DNA of 64,000 nt, taken from positions 62,001 to 126,000 of the forward strand of contig CAMZOI010000001.1 in the NCBI GenBank assembly GCA_947331495.1, written 5' to 3'. Numbering within the stretch: the stretch's first letter is position 1; the number at the start of each line of letters is the position of its first letter. Positions 44,809-54,308 of this stretch are shown piece by piece. The notes beneath the pieces are model-generated. The model worked only from the letters and a program-made list of their open reading frames with translations. It was not told the DNA's origin and made no database searches. The position numbers and the translations under genes were made by a program. Source of the DNA: Erythrobacteraceae bacterium Alg239-R51. Lineage in GTDB: Bacteria; Pseudomonadota; Alphaproteobacteria; Sphingomonadales; Sphingomonadaceae.

Positions 44809-45408
44809 ATGACCACCACGCTTGCCTCTACCATCGATTTCGCCGCCGCCCGGCGGACAATGATCGACAGTCAATTGCGCACCAGCGGGGTAAACGAACC
44901 CTATGTGCTGGAACGGATGAATGCCGTTCCGCGCGAGGATTTCGTGCCCGAGGCGCTGCGTGCGACGGCGTATGCCGATCGTGCGATCCGACTTGGCGAT
45001 GGCAAGGTCCTGCCTGCCCCCCTGTTTCATGGTGCGATGCTTGCCGAGGCTCAGCCGCGCCCCTCCGACACGGTGTTGGTGATCGATGGCGGCAGCGGCT
45101 ACTTGCCGGCCTTGATCGAACCGCTGGTCAATTCGGTCAGCACGATATCACCCGACGAGGCCGTATCGGGAACCGGCAAGGGGTCGCATAGTCTCATACT
45201 GATCGACGGAGCTGTCGAACAAATTCCGCAAGGCATTGCCAAGATGGTTCGCGATGATGGCCGGATCATCACCGGGCTTGTCGAGCGCGGGGTGACCCGG
45301 CTCGCCGCAGGCAGGAAGTCGGGCAAGGCGCTTGCTCTGGTGTCATTGGCGGAAATGGGCATACCCCGCCTTTCCGCCTTCGATCGGCCCGGCAGCTGGA
45401 GTTTCTGA
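44809..45408 (+). CDS. Protein-L-isoaspartate O-methyltransferase-like protein (shortened)
   Basis: 199 residues. Begins like PCMT: RRTMIDSQLRTSGVNEPYVLERM, EDFVPEALRATAYADRAI, and VLVIDGGSGYLPALIE (motif I). After that the region that normally carries the acidic SAM-binding loop and post-I strand is missing: only about 23 residues (SVSTISPDEAVSGTGKGSH) lie before LILIDGAVEQIP, where related proteins have about 40-60. Lacks an obvious ribose-binding Asp/Glu, so methyl transfer is doubtful. Upstream of tolC; the stop overlaps by 1 nt. Confidence 0.8.
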   Translation: MTTTLASTIDFAAARRTMIDSQLRTSGVNEPYVLERMNAVPREDFVPEALRATAYADRAIRLGDGKVLPAPLFHGAMLAEAQPRPSDTVLVIDGGSGYLPALIEPLVNSVSTISPDEAVSGTGKGSHSLILIDGAVEQIPQGIAKMVRDDGRIITGLVERGVTRLAAGRKSGKALALVSLAEMGIPRLSAFDRPGSWSF

Positions 45409-46919
45409 TGCTGACAGGAGGGGTTGTTGGCAGGGTAGTCGTAGGCGCCAGTTGTTTGGCAATCGCTTTTGCATCGCCAGCATCGGCGGACACATTGCAG
45501 GAAGCGCTGACCCAGGCCTATCTGGATAACCCGACCCTCGAAGCCGCACGCGCAACTCTGCGCGCAACGGATGAAAACGTTCCGATCGAACGGGCATCGG
45601 GCCTACCCGATTTGAGCAGCACGGTTTCCGTAACCGAAGCTCTTATCCAGAATTCGACGAACTTCTTTCAGCCGGACCGAGTCCTAAGTGTCGGTATCGA
45701 TCTGGGCGTGCCGATCTATTCCGGCGGTGCCGTCAAGAACGCAGTCAGGGCGGCCGAGGAGCGGGTGGAGGCCGGACGTGCCGATTTGCGCGGCACGGAA
45801 AGCGCGATTTTCACGCAGGTCGTCGCTGCCTATATGGATGTCTTGCGAGGTCAGGCACTCGTAGGCTTGTCAAGCAATCAGGTCGAAGTGCTGACGGTCA
45901 ACGTCCAGGCCACGAGCGACCGGTTTGAAATCGGCGACGTAACGCGCACGGATGTGGCCCAATCCGAAGCGCGACTTGCGCTTGCTCGCGGCGATCTTCG
46001 AAGCGCGCAGGCCAACCTGATTGCCGCCCGCGAGGATTACATCGCCCTCGTCGGAGAGGCTCCAACAAATCTTCAGGCGCCACCGCCTTTGCCGGGGCTT
46101 CCCGAAGAGATGGAAACCGCTGTCGATATAGCCTTGGCAAACAACCCGGATCTTCTTGCCGCGAAGGAACGTGCGCAGGCCGCAGGCTACGAAATAGACG
46201 TCGCGGGTGCCAGTCGCCTGCCGCGCTTACGCATCGTCAGCGGATACGACTATCAGAACTTTCTCGGCAGCGTTCCGGATGCACTGACGGATCCGCTCGA
46301 CCCTGACAGTCCGGTCATAGCAAGCTCGCAGACGGCAACGGCGGCGCAGGCGGGCGTAGTGCTGAGCATTCCCCTCTTTCAGGGTGGTCGCCCTGCTGCC
46401 TTGCAGCGGCAGGCACAGGCACGTGCTTCAGCGGCGCTCGAAAACATCGTGGCTACCGAACGCGACGTCATTGCCCAGGTGCGTTCTGCCTGGTCGAGCT
46501 GGCAGGCAGCGCTGGCAATCATCGAAAGTTCGCAGACCGCTGTTTCTGCAGCAGAGTTGAGCCTCGAAGGCGTGCGCGCCGAAAATTCCATCGGCAACCG
46601 GACGGTGCTCGATGTTCTGAACGCCGAGCAGGAATTGCTGACGAGCCGAGTCGAGTTGGTAACTGCCCGCCGCAACGCATATGTCGCCGGTTTTTCCCTG
46701 CTCGCAGCAATGGGCCGCGCGGAGGCGCGTGATCTGGGTCTGCTGAGCGAGGGTGTGCTTTACGACCCGATCGAGAATTATGATCGTGTGCGCGACAGGA
46801 TCTGGGATTGGGATCGCGACCCGGAACCAGTCATCATGACCACGCGAACGGTCGATGTGCCGGCCCCCGACGCTTCAATTCCTCCAGCAGATGAAATCCA
46901 ACTCGACCCGGAGTATTGA
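45408..46919 (+). CDS. tolC: TolC-family outer membrane efflux protein
   Basis: 503 residues with signal peptide (VVVGASCLAIAFASPASA). Two TolC repeats: LTQAYLDNPTLEAARATLRATDE near the N-terminus and the second at about 215-380 (LANNPDLLAAKERAQAAGYEIDV). Long helices and GVPIYSGGAVKNAVRAAEERV, IPLFQGGRPAALQRQAQAR are family hallmarks. Trimeric outer-membrane channel for type I secretion or RND efflux. The C-terminal tail is acidic and proline-rich. Preceded by the PCMT-like gene as in other sphingomonads. Confidence 0.94.
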   Translation: MLTGGVVGRVVVGASCLAIAFASPASADTLQEALTQAYLDNPTLEAARATLRATDENVPIERASGLPDLSSTVSVTEALIQNSTNFFQPDRVLSVGIDLGVPIYSGGAVKNAVRAAEERVEAGRADLRGTESAIFTQVVAAYMDVLRGQALVGLSSNQVEVLTVNVQATSDRFEIGDVTRTDVAQSEARLALARGDLRSAQANLIAAREDYIALVGEAPTNLQAPPPLPGLPEEMETAVDIALANNPDLLAAKERAQAAGYEIDVAGASRLPRLRIVSGYDYQNFLGSVPDALTDPLDPDSPVIASSQTATAAQAGVVLSIPLFQGGRPAALQRQAQARASAALENIVATERDVIAQVRSAWSSWQAALAIIESSQTAVSAAELSLEGVRAENSIGNRTVLDVLNAEQELLTSRVELVTARRNAYVAGFSLLAAMGRAEARDLGLLSEGVLYDPIENYDRVRDRIWDWDRDPEPVIMTTRTVDVPAPDASIPPADEIQLDPEY

Positions 46920-46968
46920 TAGTATTACCGAATCGGCATAAGCGATTCGCAAGACAGGGACAGAGGCG

Positions 46969-47439
46969 ATGCAACAACCGGGCGAACCGACGGTCGAGGA
47001 AATTCTCGATTCCATCAAGAAAGTCATCGCACGCGACCATCGCGATTCGGCAAGTCTCGATCGTCGGCCCAAGGGGGCTTCAGCAAAACCGCCGTCGGTT
47101 GACGACGGAAATGAATCCGATGAAGTTCTCGAACTTGCCGAAGAGATCGCGATTTCGGAAGATCCGCCCGCCGAAGCCGAAGAGCGTGAGGACGGGCCGG
47201 ACGCACTAATCCGCGCCGGAACCCGCGAGTCGATGCGGCAGAATTTCGCTGCCCTTTCGATGCTGGCAAAGCCTGGCAAGCAACCGCAGATCGTACGCTC
47301 CGGGGAAACTTCACTCGAAGGCCTCACACGCGAACTGCTGCGACCGATGCTGGCTCAGTGGTTGGACGAGAACCTTCCTGAAATGGTCGAGGATCTGGTC
47401 AAGGCCGAAATCGCGCGCATTGCAGGCAAGCGCAGCTGA
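46969..47439 (+). CDS. popZ: PopZ-like polar organizing protein (DUF2497)
   Basis: 156 residues. N-terminal PTVEEILDSIKKVIARD is the conserved PopZ helix; a disordered proline/acidic linker is at about 35-85; the C-terminal oligomerization helices are LTRELLRPMLAQWLDENLPEMVEDLVKAEIARI. PopZ in Caulobacter forms polar matrices that tether ParB-bound origins. It lies about 11 kb from the candidate origin. Linker is rich in E and D as in the family. Confidence 0.85.
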   Translation: MQQPGEPTVEEILDSIKKVIARDHRDSASLDRRPKGASAKPPSVDDGNESDEVLELAEEIAISEDPPAEAEEREDGPDALIRAGTRESMRQNFAALSMLAKPGKQPQIVRSGETSLEGLTRELLRPMLAQWLDENLPEMVEDLVKAEIARIAGKRS

Positions 47440-47484
47440 TCTAATTGCTTAACATCGCAAGAAAGCTTGCCTAGACCGCTGCTC

Positions 47485-49602
47485 ATGTTGGCACGCCTTC
47501 AGCTTGCGCTTCCTTTCATTGGCGCATTCACCTTCTTCTCGGTTCCTGTTTACGCACAGGACACCCGCGAACCGATGAGCGCAGAAGACCTCGTCACGAT
47601 GCCGCGTCTGGGTAGTCCTTCGGTCAATTCCGATGGAACTGTGGCCATCTATGCCGTCACCGAAACCGAGCCGGCGACATTTGAGCGGGAAACCGCGTAC
47701 TATCTCCGCTCGCTCACCGACATGGATGCCGAGCCGGTACGGATTGGCCCGATCGGCGACGCAGCACGCTTCGGCGGTGATGGCTGGCTTTACTTCCTGG
47801 CTGATGACGCAACTGTTGCCGATGATGCGACACAACAGGTCTGGCGCGCCAGGATCGGGGGCGATGGGTCGATTTCCGAAAGAATGCAGGTGACAGACAC
47901 CGCCCGCGATGTCGGTGGTTTTGCGGTCGCTCCAGGCGGAGACAAAATCGCGATCTGGACTGCAATCTCTCGCAATTGCGTTACCATCGATTGCGACGAT
48001 CCGGTGGAAGGTCATCTGCCCGGCCCGGGTAGCGGACGGCTCTACGAAGGCGATGGCGGTTTCTACCGCCATTGGGACACTTGGGAGACGCCTGGAATCT
48101 TCAACCGCGTTTTTGCCTTCCCCCTCCGGGATGGTGTTGCGCAGGGCGACGGAACTGCGCTCGACGGGCCAGAGGGGATGGGGGGACCGACCGGCGATAC
48201 GCCAACCCAACCCTTCGGCGGGGATGAGGACCTTGCCTGGGCACCGGACGGATCCGGTGTCTATTTCGTTGCGCGCGAAGCAAGCGCGGACGAGCCCATT
48301 TCGACCAATCTCGATATCTGGTGGTCCGACCTGTCGAGGCCGGTTCTCATTAACCTCACCAATGCGAACGAAGCGCTCGATGCCCTTCCGACGCCTTCAC
48401 CGGACGGCCAGTATCTCGCTTATGTCGCCATGGCCCGGCCTGGATACGAAGCTGACCGGCAGGTGGTCATGCTACGCGATCTGAAAACCGGAGCGGTCAC
48501 GCCGATCACGGCCGACTGGGATCGCTCGGTGGCCTCGCTTGCCTGGACGCCGGACTCGCGTTGGCTAGTTGCCACCGCGGCTGACGTTCTCGACACTCCC
48601 GTGTTCCGTATCGATCCGCGAGACGGAACCGTGGAACGGCTCGACCTGATGGCCGGCAATGAAGCGCATATCGGCAATGTCGTTCCTTTCGATGAGTCCA
48701 AACTGCTCTTCACCCGCGATTCCATTGGCGCGCCGCCGGAACTTTACCTTTCCGAAGGTTGGGCTCAGGCCGAACCGCTCACCAACGTCACCATGGCCCG
48801 AATGGGGGAGCTCACACCGGTCGTGATCGATCGGTTCAGCTTTACCGGGGCGCAAGGGGATACGGTCTGGGGCCAGATCACCAAACCGGAAACGTTCGAT
48901 GGCAGAATTCCGGCCATTCTCTACGTCCATGGTGGACCGCAAGGTTCGTTTGCCGATTCATGGTCGACCCGCTGGAACCCACGGGTCTTGGCGAGCCAGG
49001 GTTACGCGGTCATCTCGATCGATTTCCATGGCAGCACCGGGTACGGTCAAGCCTTCACTGACAGTATCAATCGCGATTGGGGCGGCAAGCCGCTTGAAGA
49101 CTTGCAGAAAGGCCTGGCATTCGCCTTGAGCCAGGATCCCACGATAGACGGCAGCAGAGCCTGCGCGATGGGGGCCAGCTACGGCGGATACATGATGAAC
49201 TGGATTGCGGGCAAATGGCCCGAGCGGTTCGATTGCCTGGTGCAGCATGACGGCTTGTTCGATCTGCGAAGCTTTTATTACACCACGGAAGAGTTGTGGT
49301 TTCCGCGGTGGGATTTCGGCGGTAGCTATTCCGAACAGGCTGAGCTGTATGAAAAATGGAACCCCGCGAACCATGTAGACAACTGGCAGGCGCCAATGCT
49401 CGTTATTACCGGAGAGCAGGACTTTCGCGTGCCCTACACTCAAGGCCTAGCCAGCTTCACGGCCCTTCAGGAGCGTGATATTCCCAGCCAGTTGCTGGTT
49501 TTCCCGGACGAAAACCACTGGGTGCTGAAACCAGAGAACTCGCTGCAGTGGCATGAAACGGTTTTTGCCTGGCTCGATCGATGGTTGAAGCCTGAAGGAT
49601 GA
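47485..49602 (+). CDS. S9-family peptidase (dipeptidyl/acylaminoacyl type)
   Basis: 705 residues from ATG 47485; TTG 47467 is an alternative. Signal peptide [18 protein letters not shown]-terminal beta-propeller, C-terminal prolyl-oligopeptidase domain with [14 protein letters not shown], the nucleophile serine in [14 protein letters not shown] (GASYGG), Asp in [12 protein letters not shown] and His in [10 protein letters not shown]. Periplasmic exopeptidase. Overlaps the ferredoxin gene by 4 nt. Confidence 0.93.
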   Translation: MLARLQLALPFIGAFTFFSVPVYAQDTREPMSAEDLVTMPRLGSPSVNSDGTVAIYAVTETEPATFERETAYYLRSLTDMDAEPVRIGPIGDAARFGGDGWLYFLADDATVADDATQQVWRARIGGDGSISERMQVTDTARDVGGFAVAPGGDKIAIWTAISRNCVTIDCDDPVEGHLPGPGSGRLYEGDGGFYRHWDTWETPGIFNRVFAFPLRDGVAQGDGTALDGPEGMGGPTGDTPTQPFGGDEDLAWAPDGSGVYFVAREASADEPISTNLDIWWSDLSRPVLINLTNANEALDALPTPSPDGQYLAYVAMARPGYEADRQVVMLRDLKTGAVTPITADWDRSVASLAWTPDSRWLVATAADVLDTPVFRIDPRDGTVERLDLMAGNEAHIGNVVPFDESKLLFTRDSIGAPPELYLSEGWAQAEPLTNVTMARMGELTPVVIDRFSFTGAQGDTVWGQITKPETFDGRIPAILYVHGGPQGSFADSWSTRWNPRVLASQGYAVISIDFHGSTGYGQAFTDSINRDWGGKPLEDLQKGLAFALSQDPTIDGSRACAMGASYGGYMMNWIAGKWPERFDCLVQHDGLFDLRSFYYTTEELWFPRWDFGGSYSEQAELYEKWNPANHVDNWQAPMLVITGEQDFRVPYTQGLASFTALQERDIPSQLLVFPDENHWVLKPENSLQWHETVFAWLDRWLKPEG

Positions 49603-49967
49603 ACGGCAAGGGTCTGAACAAGGCCGAGAAGGCGTTGAAGAAAATTGGCGGTGCCACCGCCCAGCGCCAGATCTTCCTTTGTGCTATCTCGGAAAAGCAG
49701 AAGTGTTGTCGCCGCGAAGAGGGCAAGGCAGCCTGGAAATATCTGAAGAGACGGCTGAAGGAACTCAAACTGGTCGGGCCGCAGGGGCACGTTCAGCGAA
49801 CGAAGGCAGACTGTCTTCAGATATGCGAGGCTGGCCCCATCGCGGTCGTCTGGCCCGAGAATGTCTGGTACCATTCATGTCGCGAAGAAGTGCTGGAGGC
49901 GATCATCCAGCGGCACCTGATCGGTGGTGTTCCGGTCGAAGAATACCGTCTCTATCCGACCGACTAG
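49599..49967 (+). CDS. Thioredoxin-like [2Fe-2S] ferredoxin
   Basis: 122 residues. Cysteines [27 protein letters not shown] and WYHSCREEV form the set used by thioredoxin-like 2Fe-2S ferredoxins (C-x8-9-C near the start and C-x3-C later). Electron carrier, partner unknown. ATGA overlap with the S9 peptidase is odd for unrelated functions. Ends on a CTAG shared with the minus-strand neighbour. Confidence 0.85.
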   Translation: MNGKGLNKAEKALKKIGGATAQRQIFLCAISEKQKCCRREEGKAAWKYLKRRLKELKLVGPQGHVQRTKADCLQICEAGPIAVVWPENVWYHSCREEVLEAIIQRHLIGGVPVEEYRLYPTD

Positions 49968-50239
49968 TCGTCCTTGCCGATGGAATCGTCGTGACCCGTC
50001 CCGGCCGACAGAAACACAAGACCCATAAGCGCACTCGCCAGAAGCATCGTAAACCCGATCCCCAGGGCGATCGCGATGTAATAATGGACCGACGCTTCGC
50101 TCTCTCCGTCGTAGAGTAGCGCCATGGCAATTGCCACGATGCCCGCCGTCAGCAGAAACATGAAGCGCATGAGCCGCTTGTAGCGCGCCCAGGCGAAAGT
50201 GGCCTGTTCCGGATCGTCGAGCGGAGATTTTTTCGACAT
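49964..50239 (-). CDS. Small inner-membrane protein
   Basis: 91 residues with two helices ([44 protein letters not shown]). Starts [17 protein letters not shown] at 50239. No family match beyond general membrane proteins. Convergent stop shares CTAG with the ferredoxin. Confidence 0.7.
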   Translation of the reverse strand: MSKKSPLDDPEQATFAWARYKRLMRFMFLLTAGIVAIAMALLYDGESEASVHYYIAIALGIGFTMLLASALMGLVFLSAGTGHDDSIGKDD

Positions 50240-50349
50240 GCCGGTGCCATGGCTGCCCGCACCCAAGCACGCAACTCCCTCGTTATCCTCCGGCTGGCTT
50301 TTTATGGAAAGAAATGGCAGTCTTCGGTGGCACAGTCAGGGAGAGACGC

Positions 50350-50781
50350 ATGGACATCGACAGGATCATCGCGGATCGGGCAAGTTCCGACGTCATATCC
50401 TGCAGCGTCGATGCGACCGTCCACCAAGCGGTTGCCCTGCTGGCTCGCAAGCGAATCGGGGCGCTTCCCATCATGAGCGATGGTCAGGTCGTGGGAATAT
50501 TCTCCGAACGTGACGTGATTTATCGGCTCGCGGAGGAAGGCGATGCCTGCCTTGCCCGCTCCGCCGGCGAGGTAATGACCTCGCCTGCGATCACGGTGGA
50601 TCGCAAAACCAAGGTGGACGAAGCACTGGCCCTGATGACCAAACGCCGGATCCGGCACTTGCCGGTGACCGATGGCGAGACGATGTGCGGATTCATATCC
50701 ATCGGCGATCTCGTCAAATCGCGTTTCGACGAGGTGCAGCACGAAGCAGCAGCCTTGCGCGATTACATCGCGCACGCTTGA
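50350..50781 (+). CDS. CBS-domain pair protein
   Basis: 143 residues, two CBS domains: SCSVDATVHQAVALLARKRIGALPIM and TSPAITVDRKTKVDEALALMTKRRIRHLPVTD. CBS pairs bind adenosyl ligands such as AMP, ATP or NADH and sense energy state. GGGAGAG ribosome-binding site before the ATG at 50350. Stand-alone, so a regulator or binding protein of unknown partner. Confidence 0.88.
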   Translation: MDIDRIIADRASSDVISCSVDATVHQAVALLARKRIGALPIMSDGQVVGIFSERDVIYRLAEEGDACLARSAGEVMTSPAITVDRKTKVDEALALMTKRRIRHLPVTDGETMCGFISIGDLVKSRFDEVQHEAAALRDYIAHA

Positions 50782-50812
50782 GCCAGCGGCAGGCAGTTCC
50801 TACATTGTTGGC

Positions 50813-51142
50813 ATGAGCACCGCGCCCACACTCACCGAAGCCGCCGCAACGCGGGTGGCGCAGATCGCGCAAAAGCAGTCCAAGCCTGCGATCCTGCGAC
50901 TTTCGGTAGATGGTGGAGGCTGTTCGGGCTTTCAGTACAGGTTCGGTCTGTCCGATTCCACCGAGAAAGACGATTCGGTCAGCGAGACGGACGGCGTGCG
51001 CCTTGTTGTCGATTCGGTCAGCCTCGATCTGGTCGCGGGAAGCACGGTAGACTTCGTCGAGTCCTTGGGAGGTGCCGCTTTCCGCGTCGAGAACCCTCAG
51101 GCGGCAGCCGGATGTGGCTGCGGGTCCAGCTTCGGCATTTAG
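50813..51142 (+). CDS. erpA: A-type Fe-S carrier, ErpA-like
   Basis: 109 residues. HesB-family with DGGGCSGFQYRF at about 34-45 and the C-terminal GCGCGSSFG cysteines. Delivers Fe-S clusters to targets. Second A-type carrier in this window besides sufA; it lies outside the suf operon and likely serves different apoproteins. Confidence 0.88.
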   Translation: MSTAPTLTEAAATRVAQIAQKQSKPAILRLSVDGGGCSGFQYRFGLSDSTEKDDSVSETDGVRLVVDSVSLDLVAGSTVDFVESLGGAAFRVENPQAAAGCGCGSSFGI

Positions 51143-51180
51143 ATTAGACGCATGCCGGCCTTTCAGGCATCAGGCGGGCC

Positions 51181-51954
51181 ATGCGTATCGCCAGTTTCAA
51201 CATCAACGGAATCAAAGCTCGCCTGCCGCGGCTGAAGGAGTGGCTTACCGAGACGAGGCCAACGGTCGCCTGTTTGCAGGAAATCAAGACGATGGACGAA
51301 GGCTTTCCTGCCGACGAATTCGAGGAAATCGGATATAAGGCAATCTGGCATGGTCAGAAAAGCTTCAATGGTGTCGCGATCCTTGCCGACGGCATCGAAC
51401 CGTTGGAGACACGCCGGGGCCTGCCGGGCGACCATGAAGACGAACAGGCGCGCTATCTCGAAGCCGATGTGAACAGCATCCGGATCGGCTGCATATACCT
51501 GCCGAACGGCAACCCGCAGCCCGGGCCGAAATTCGATTACAAACTGGATTGGATGAAACGGCTGCGTGCCCATGCCGGTACGCTATGGGCGCAGGAAGTT
51601 CCGACTGCTTTGGTGGGTGATTACAATGTCATACCGAAAGACAAAGATGTCTGGTCCATGCGCGCCATGGCCGAGGATGCCTTGATGCAGCCGGAAACGC
51701 GGGACTCATATCACCGCCTTCTCGGCGACGGGTGGACAGATGCAATCGATACATTCAATCCGCGCGGAGGGGTGTGGACCTTCTGGGATTACCAAGCTGG
51801 CGCATGGCAGCGTGATCACGGTTTCCGGATCGATCACTTGCTCCTCTCGCCCGAGCTGGCAGACCGCATCGAGGCTGCTGGGGTGGACAAGGATTATCGA
51901 GGGCGCGAACGGGCCAGCGATCACGCGCCGGTCTGGGTTGACTTGCGTGATTGA
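51181..51954 (+). CDS. xth: Exodeoxyribonuclease III
   Basis: 257 residues. Exonuclease III/AP endonuclease: MRIASFNINGIKARLP, ACLQEIK (metal Glu), IYLPNGNP, GDYNVIPKDKD (catalytic Asp/Asn) and FRIDHLLLS, then SDHAPVWVDL (catalytic His). Processes abasic sites and 3' blocks in base excision repair. Follows the ErpA-like gene by 38 nt. Confidence 0.94.
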   Translation: MRIASFNINGIKARLPRLKEWLTETRPTVACLQEIKTMDEGFPADEFEEIGYKAIWHGQKSFNGVAILADGIEPLETRRGLPGDHEDEQARYLEADVNSIRIGCIYLPNGNPQPGPKFDYKLDWMKRLRAHAGTLWAQEVPTALVGDYNVIPKDKDVWSMRAMAEDALMQPETRDSYHRLLGDGWTDAIDTFNPRGGVWTFWDYQAGAWQRDHGFRIDHLLLSPELADRIEAAGVDKDYRGRERASDHAPVWVDLRD

Positions 51955-52006
51955 ATGCCGATGGCCGCCGCATCGTTGCGACGGCCATATTCCGGCGAGC
52001 GCCCTG

Positions 52007-52657
52007 TCAGCGGTAAAAGATATGCGTGTTGATCGTGGTCAGTGCAACCTTGCGGCGCGACCAGCTAGGCCGAACATAATTCGCATGAAAATACAGCGAT
52101 TCCTTGGCATCATTGTGCCACAGTCCACGATGAGCGATGCGAGCTATCGCCTGGGCATTCGCCCAGGCTTTCGAACCGGTCTTGATACGCGGCATGCGGC
52201 CGTCTTTCACGAACGAGAATTGCGCGCGCTGATAGACAACACCGCAATAGCTTGAAGGAAAGCGGCGATCGGCGGCCCGATTAATGACGGTGTGCGCCAC
52301 TGCAAGCTGGCCATCGAGCGGCTCGCCCCGCGATTCGAAATAGATCGTACCGGCGAGGCAATGGAGTTCGTCGGAAAGTTCGCCACCTTTGGGCATGGCC
52401 GCTACGAGTTCGCGCAAACTCTGAGCAAGCGGGGCAGCTATCGAACTGTCTTCGGCGACTTCTTCTGGAAGTTCCTGCACCACTTCCTTTTCGATAAAGG
52501 CAGGCACGATTTCATCCGTAAGCGGAGCCGCGGCCATGGCGGCTTCAGTCGTCTCGATTGCGACCTGGGCGTTAGCGCCGGACCCTTCGGCGCCAGCGAG
52601 AGTAGAAATGAGCGCAGCGGCAACTGCCGCTGTAAGCGTGGTTGATTTACGAACCAT
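52007..52657 (-). CDS. Cell wall hydrolase (SleB-type, Hydrolase_2)
   Basis: 216 residues. Signal peptide (TLTAAVAAALISTLAGA). Hydrolase_2 domain at about 95-216: LHCLAGTIYFESRGEPLDGQLAVAHTVINRA with the catalytic glutamate, then CGVVYQRAQFSFVKDGR and SLYFHANYVRPSW. Peptidoglycan lytic enzyme, spore cortex SleB family. ATG 52657 used; longer frame to 52825 is unsupported. First of the minus-strand run leading to the candidate origin. Confidence 0.88.
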   Translation of the reverse strand: MVRKSTTLTAAVAAALISTLAGAEGSGANAQVAIETTEAAMAAAPLTDEIVPAFIEKEVVQELPEEVAEDSSIAAPLAQSLRELVAAMPKGGELSDELHCLAGTIYFESRGEPLDGQLAVAHTVINRAADRRFPSSYCGVVYQRAQFSFVKDGRMPRIKTGSKAWANAQAIARIAHRGLWHNDAKESLYFHANYVRPSWSRRKVALTTINTHIFYR

Positions 52658-52851
52658 GATCCCGATTGACTTAGCGGTGAAAGGTCTGTCGCAGGCTAGG
52701 ATCCCTGGCGCGTTCACGCCTCGAAACTCGATCCGATGTGGCCTGCCGACCGTCCCCCGTCTGCGTGCTTGCCTACCGACCCCTTTGCCGGACAGACCGC
52801 CTACGCATTCAAGCTGAACGGGCAAATAGTCACAATTGAAACCGAGTCAAG

Positions 52852-53190
52852 CTAACCGGACGGAGCTGCGACGAACCGTTCTGCGTTTTCGATATCCAGT
52901 TCGATTGCCCAACAATCAGGGTCGTTCGCGAGCCGCCTTGCGAGGTAATCGCCAAACGATACATTGTTTTCAGCATCTTGCTCTTTCGACACCATGAATC
53001 TGCGCGAACCATCAAGCTGCGGCATCCGCTCCCAAAGCCTGGTGAAACGTCCGTTATGCGTGGTTATCACCAGAATGACCCCGGCGTCCTTCTCGCCCTT
53101 CTTGAGCACCGTGCCGAAGCCGCCAGCAGACTGAACGGACCTGAGAAGGCCAGAAACCTCGACATGGGCGGGAAGTCTCGAATCCAACAA
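52852..53190 (-). CDS. DUF1491 family protein
   Basis: 112 residues with DUF1491 features: LPAHVEVSGLLRSVQSAGGFGTVLKKGEKDAGVILVI split by residue, then LWERMPQLDGSRRF. Start appears to be TTG at 53190. Function unknown; conserved in alphaproteobacteria. Follows the thioesterase gene by 3 nt. Confidence 0.75.
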   Translation of the reverse strand: MLDSRLPAHVEVSGLLRSVQSAGGFGTVLKKGEKDAGVILVITTHNGRFTRLWERMPQLDGSRRFMVSKEQDAENNVSFGDYLARRLANDPDCWAIELDIENAERFVAAPSG

Positions 53191-53193
53191 CAG

Positions 53194-53658
53194 TCAGCTA
53201 TCCGAGGTGTAACCGGCAAGTCCGGACAGCGCGATGCGCGAGCGCATGAAGGTGCCCGTACCGCGCCCTATCTCGTCGCCTTCGGCGTCGACAAGCCGCG
53301 ATTCGGCGACAAACACCCGTTTGCGACCACTTACCCAGCGTCCTTCGGCGACGACCTGGCCAGCGCGAACGGGTTTGGTGAAATGCAGATTGAACGAGGT
53401 CGTCAGCAGAAAGCGGTCAGTGACAAAAGTGTTGGCTGCATAGAAAGCGGCATCGTCGAGCATCTTGAAATAGATCGTCCCGTGGGCAGCGCCGGCCGCG
53501 TGATAGCTTGCCTCGGTAACTTCGAAGCTCAATCGAGCCGTGCCATCACCCGTTATAGTCAGCTTCGAATCGAACAGATCATTGACCGGGGCGGATGCGT
53601 AAAGTCTTTCAAGCGCGCGAAAATGCCGCTCGGCTCCGCTGCTCGCTACTGTTGACAT
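53194..53658 (-). CDS. PaaI-family hotdog thioesterase
   Basis: 154 residues. Hotdog fold: GAAHGTIYFKMLDDAAFYAANT at about 68-89 (G-x-x-H-G catalytic segment), then FNLHFTKPVRAGQV and GRWVSGRKRVFVAESRLVD. Hydrolyses acyl-CoA thioesters; native substrate unknown. Start MSTVAS at 53658. Confidence 0.85.
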   Translation of the reverse strand: MSTVASSGAERHFRALERLYASAPVNDLFDSKLTITGDGTARLSFEVTEASYHAAGAAHGTIYFKMLDDAAFYAANTFVTDRFLLTTSFNLHFTKPVRAGQVVAEGRWVSGRKRVFVAESRLVDAEGDEIGRGTGTFMRSRIALSGLAGYTSDS

Positions 53659-53662
53659 GCAG

Positions 53663-54241
53663 TCAGGCCCCCGGGCGTGGTTCGACCCAGCCGATAGACC
53701 CGTCATGGCGCCGGTAAATCATGTTGTGTTGCGCACTGCCCGCATTCTTGAACAGCAGGGCGTTCGAGTTTTGAAGGTCGAGCAACATGACCGCGTCTGC
53801 CACACTGCACACCGGGATCATCGCCTTTGTTTCGGCAATGATCGGAGGGCTGTCCGAAGTGACTTCCTCCTCTTCGTCCAACTCCGGAGTGCCGAATATC
53901 GTATACGCCGCTTCTGTCTCATGAAGCGCATGGTCGGTCTGCTGGTGTCGATCCTGAACGCGCCGCTTGTAGCGTCGAAGCTGCTTTTCGATCTTGCCAG
54001 CCGCCTTGTCGAAGGCCTGATGGATGTCGTGAGCTTCGGCATGTCCCTTCAGGATAAGTCCTTGTGTCACATGCGTGACGATATCGGATGTGAAGGCTCC
54101 GCCAGGGGCTTTTCCAAAGGTTACGTGCGAAGAAAGCGCACGGTTGAAATACTTGTCGACAATCGCATTGAGGCGGTCATCGACATGTTGCTGCAAGGCG
54201 GCACCGGTTTTGATTTGATGGCCTGAAACACGGATATCCAT
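53663..54241 (-). CDS. hpf: Ribosome hibernation promoting factor, long form
   Basis: 192 residues. MDIRVSGHQIKTGAALQQHVDDRL start, N-terminal HPF fold to about 100, and C-terminal dimerization domain (VMLLDLQNSNALLFKNA, YRRHDGSIGWVEPR) typical of long HPF. Inactivates 70S by dimerization in stationary phase. Coupled to thioesterase (4-nt gap). Confidence 0.95.
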   Translation of the reverse strand: MDIRVSGHQIKTGAALQQHVDDRLNAIVDKYFNRALSSHVTFGKAPGGAFTSDIVTHVTQGLILKGHAEAHDIHQAFDKAAGKIEKQLRRYKRRVQDRHQQTDHALHETEAAYTIFGTPELDEEEEVTSDSPPIIAETKAMIPVCSVADAVMLLDLQNSNALLFKNAGSAQHNMIYRRHDGSIGWVEPRPGA

Positions 54242-54308
54242 TTGGTTTCATTCTCCTTGTTGGCCCCGCTTTCCTCGGAAAGATCCAGTTCGTGCAATAT
54301 AGGGACCT

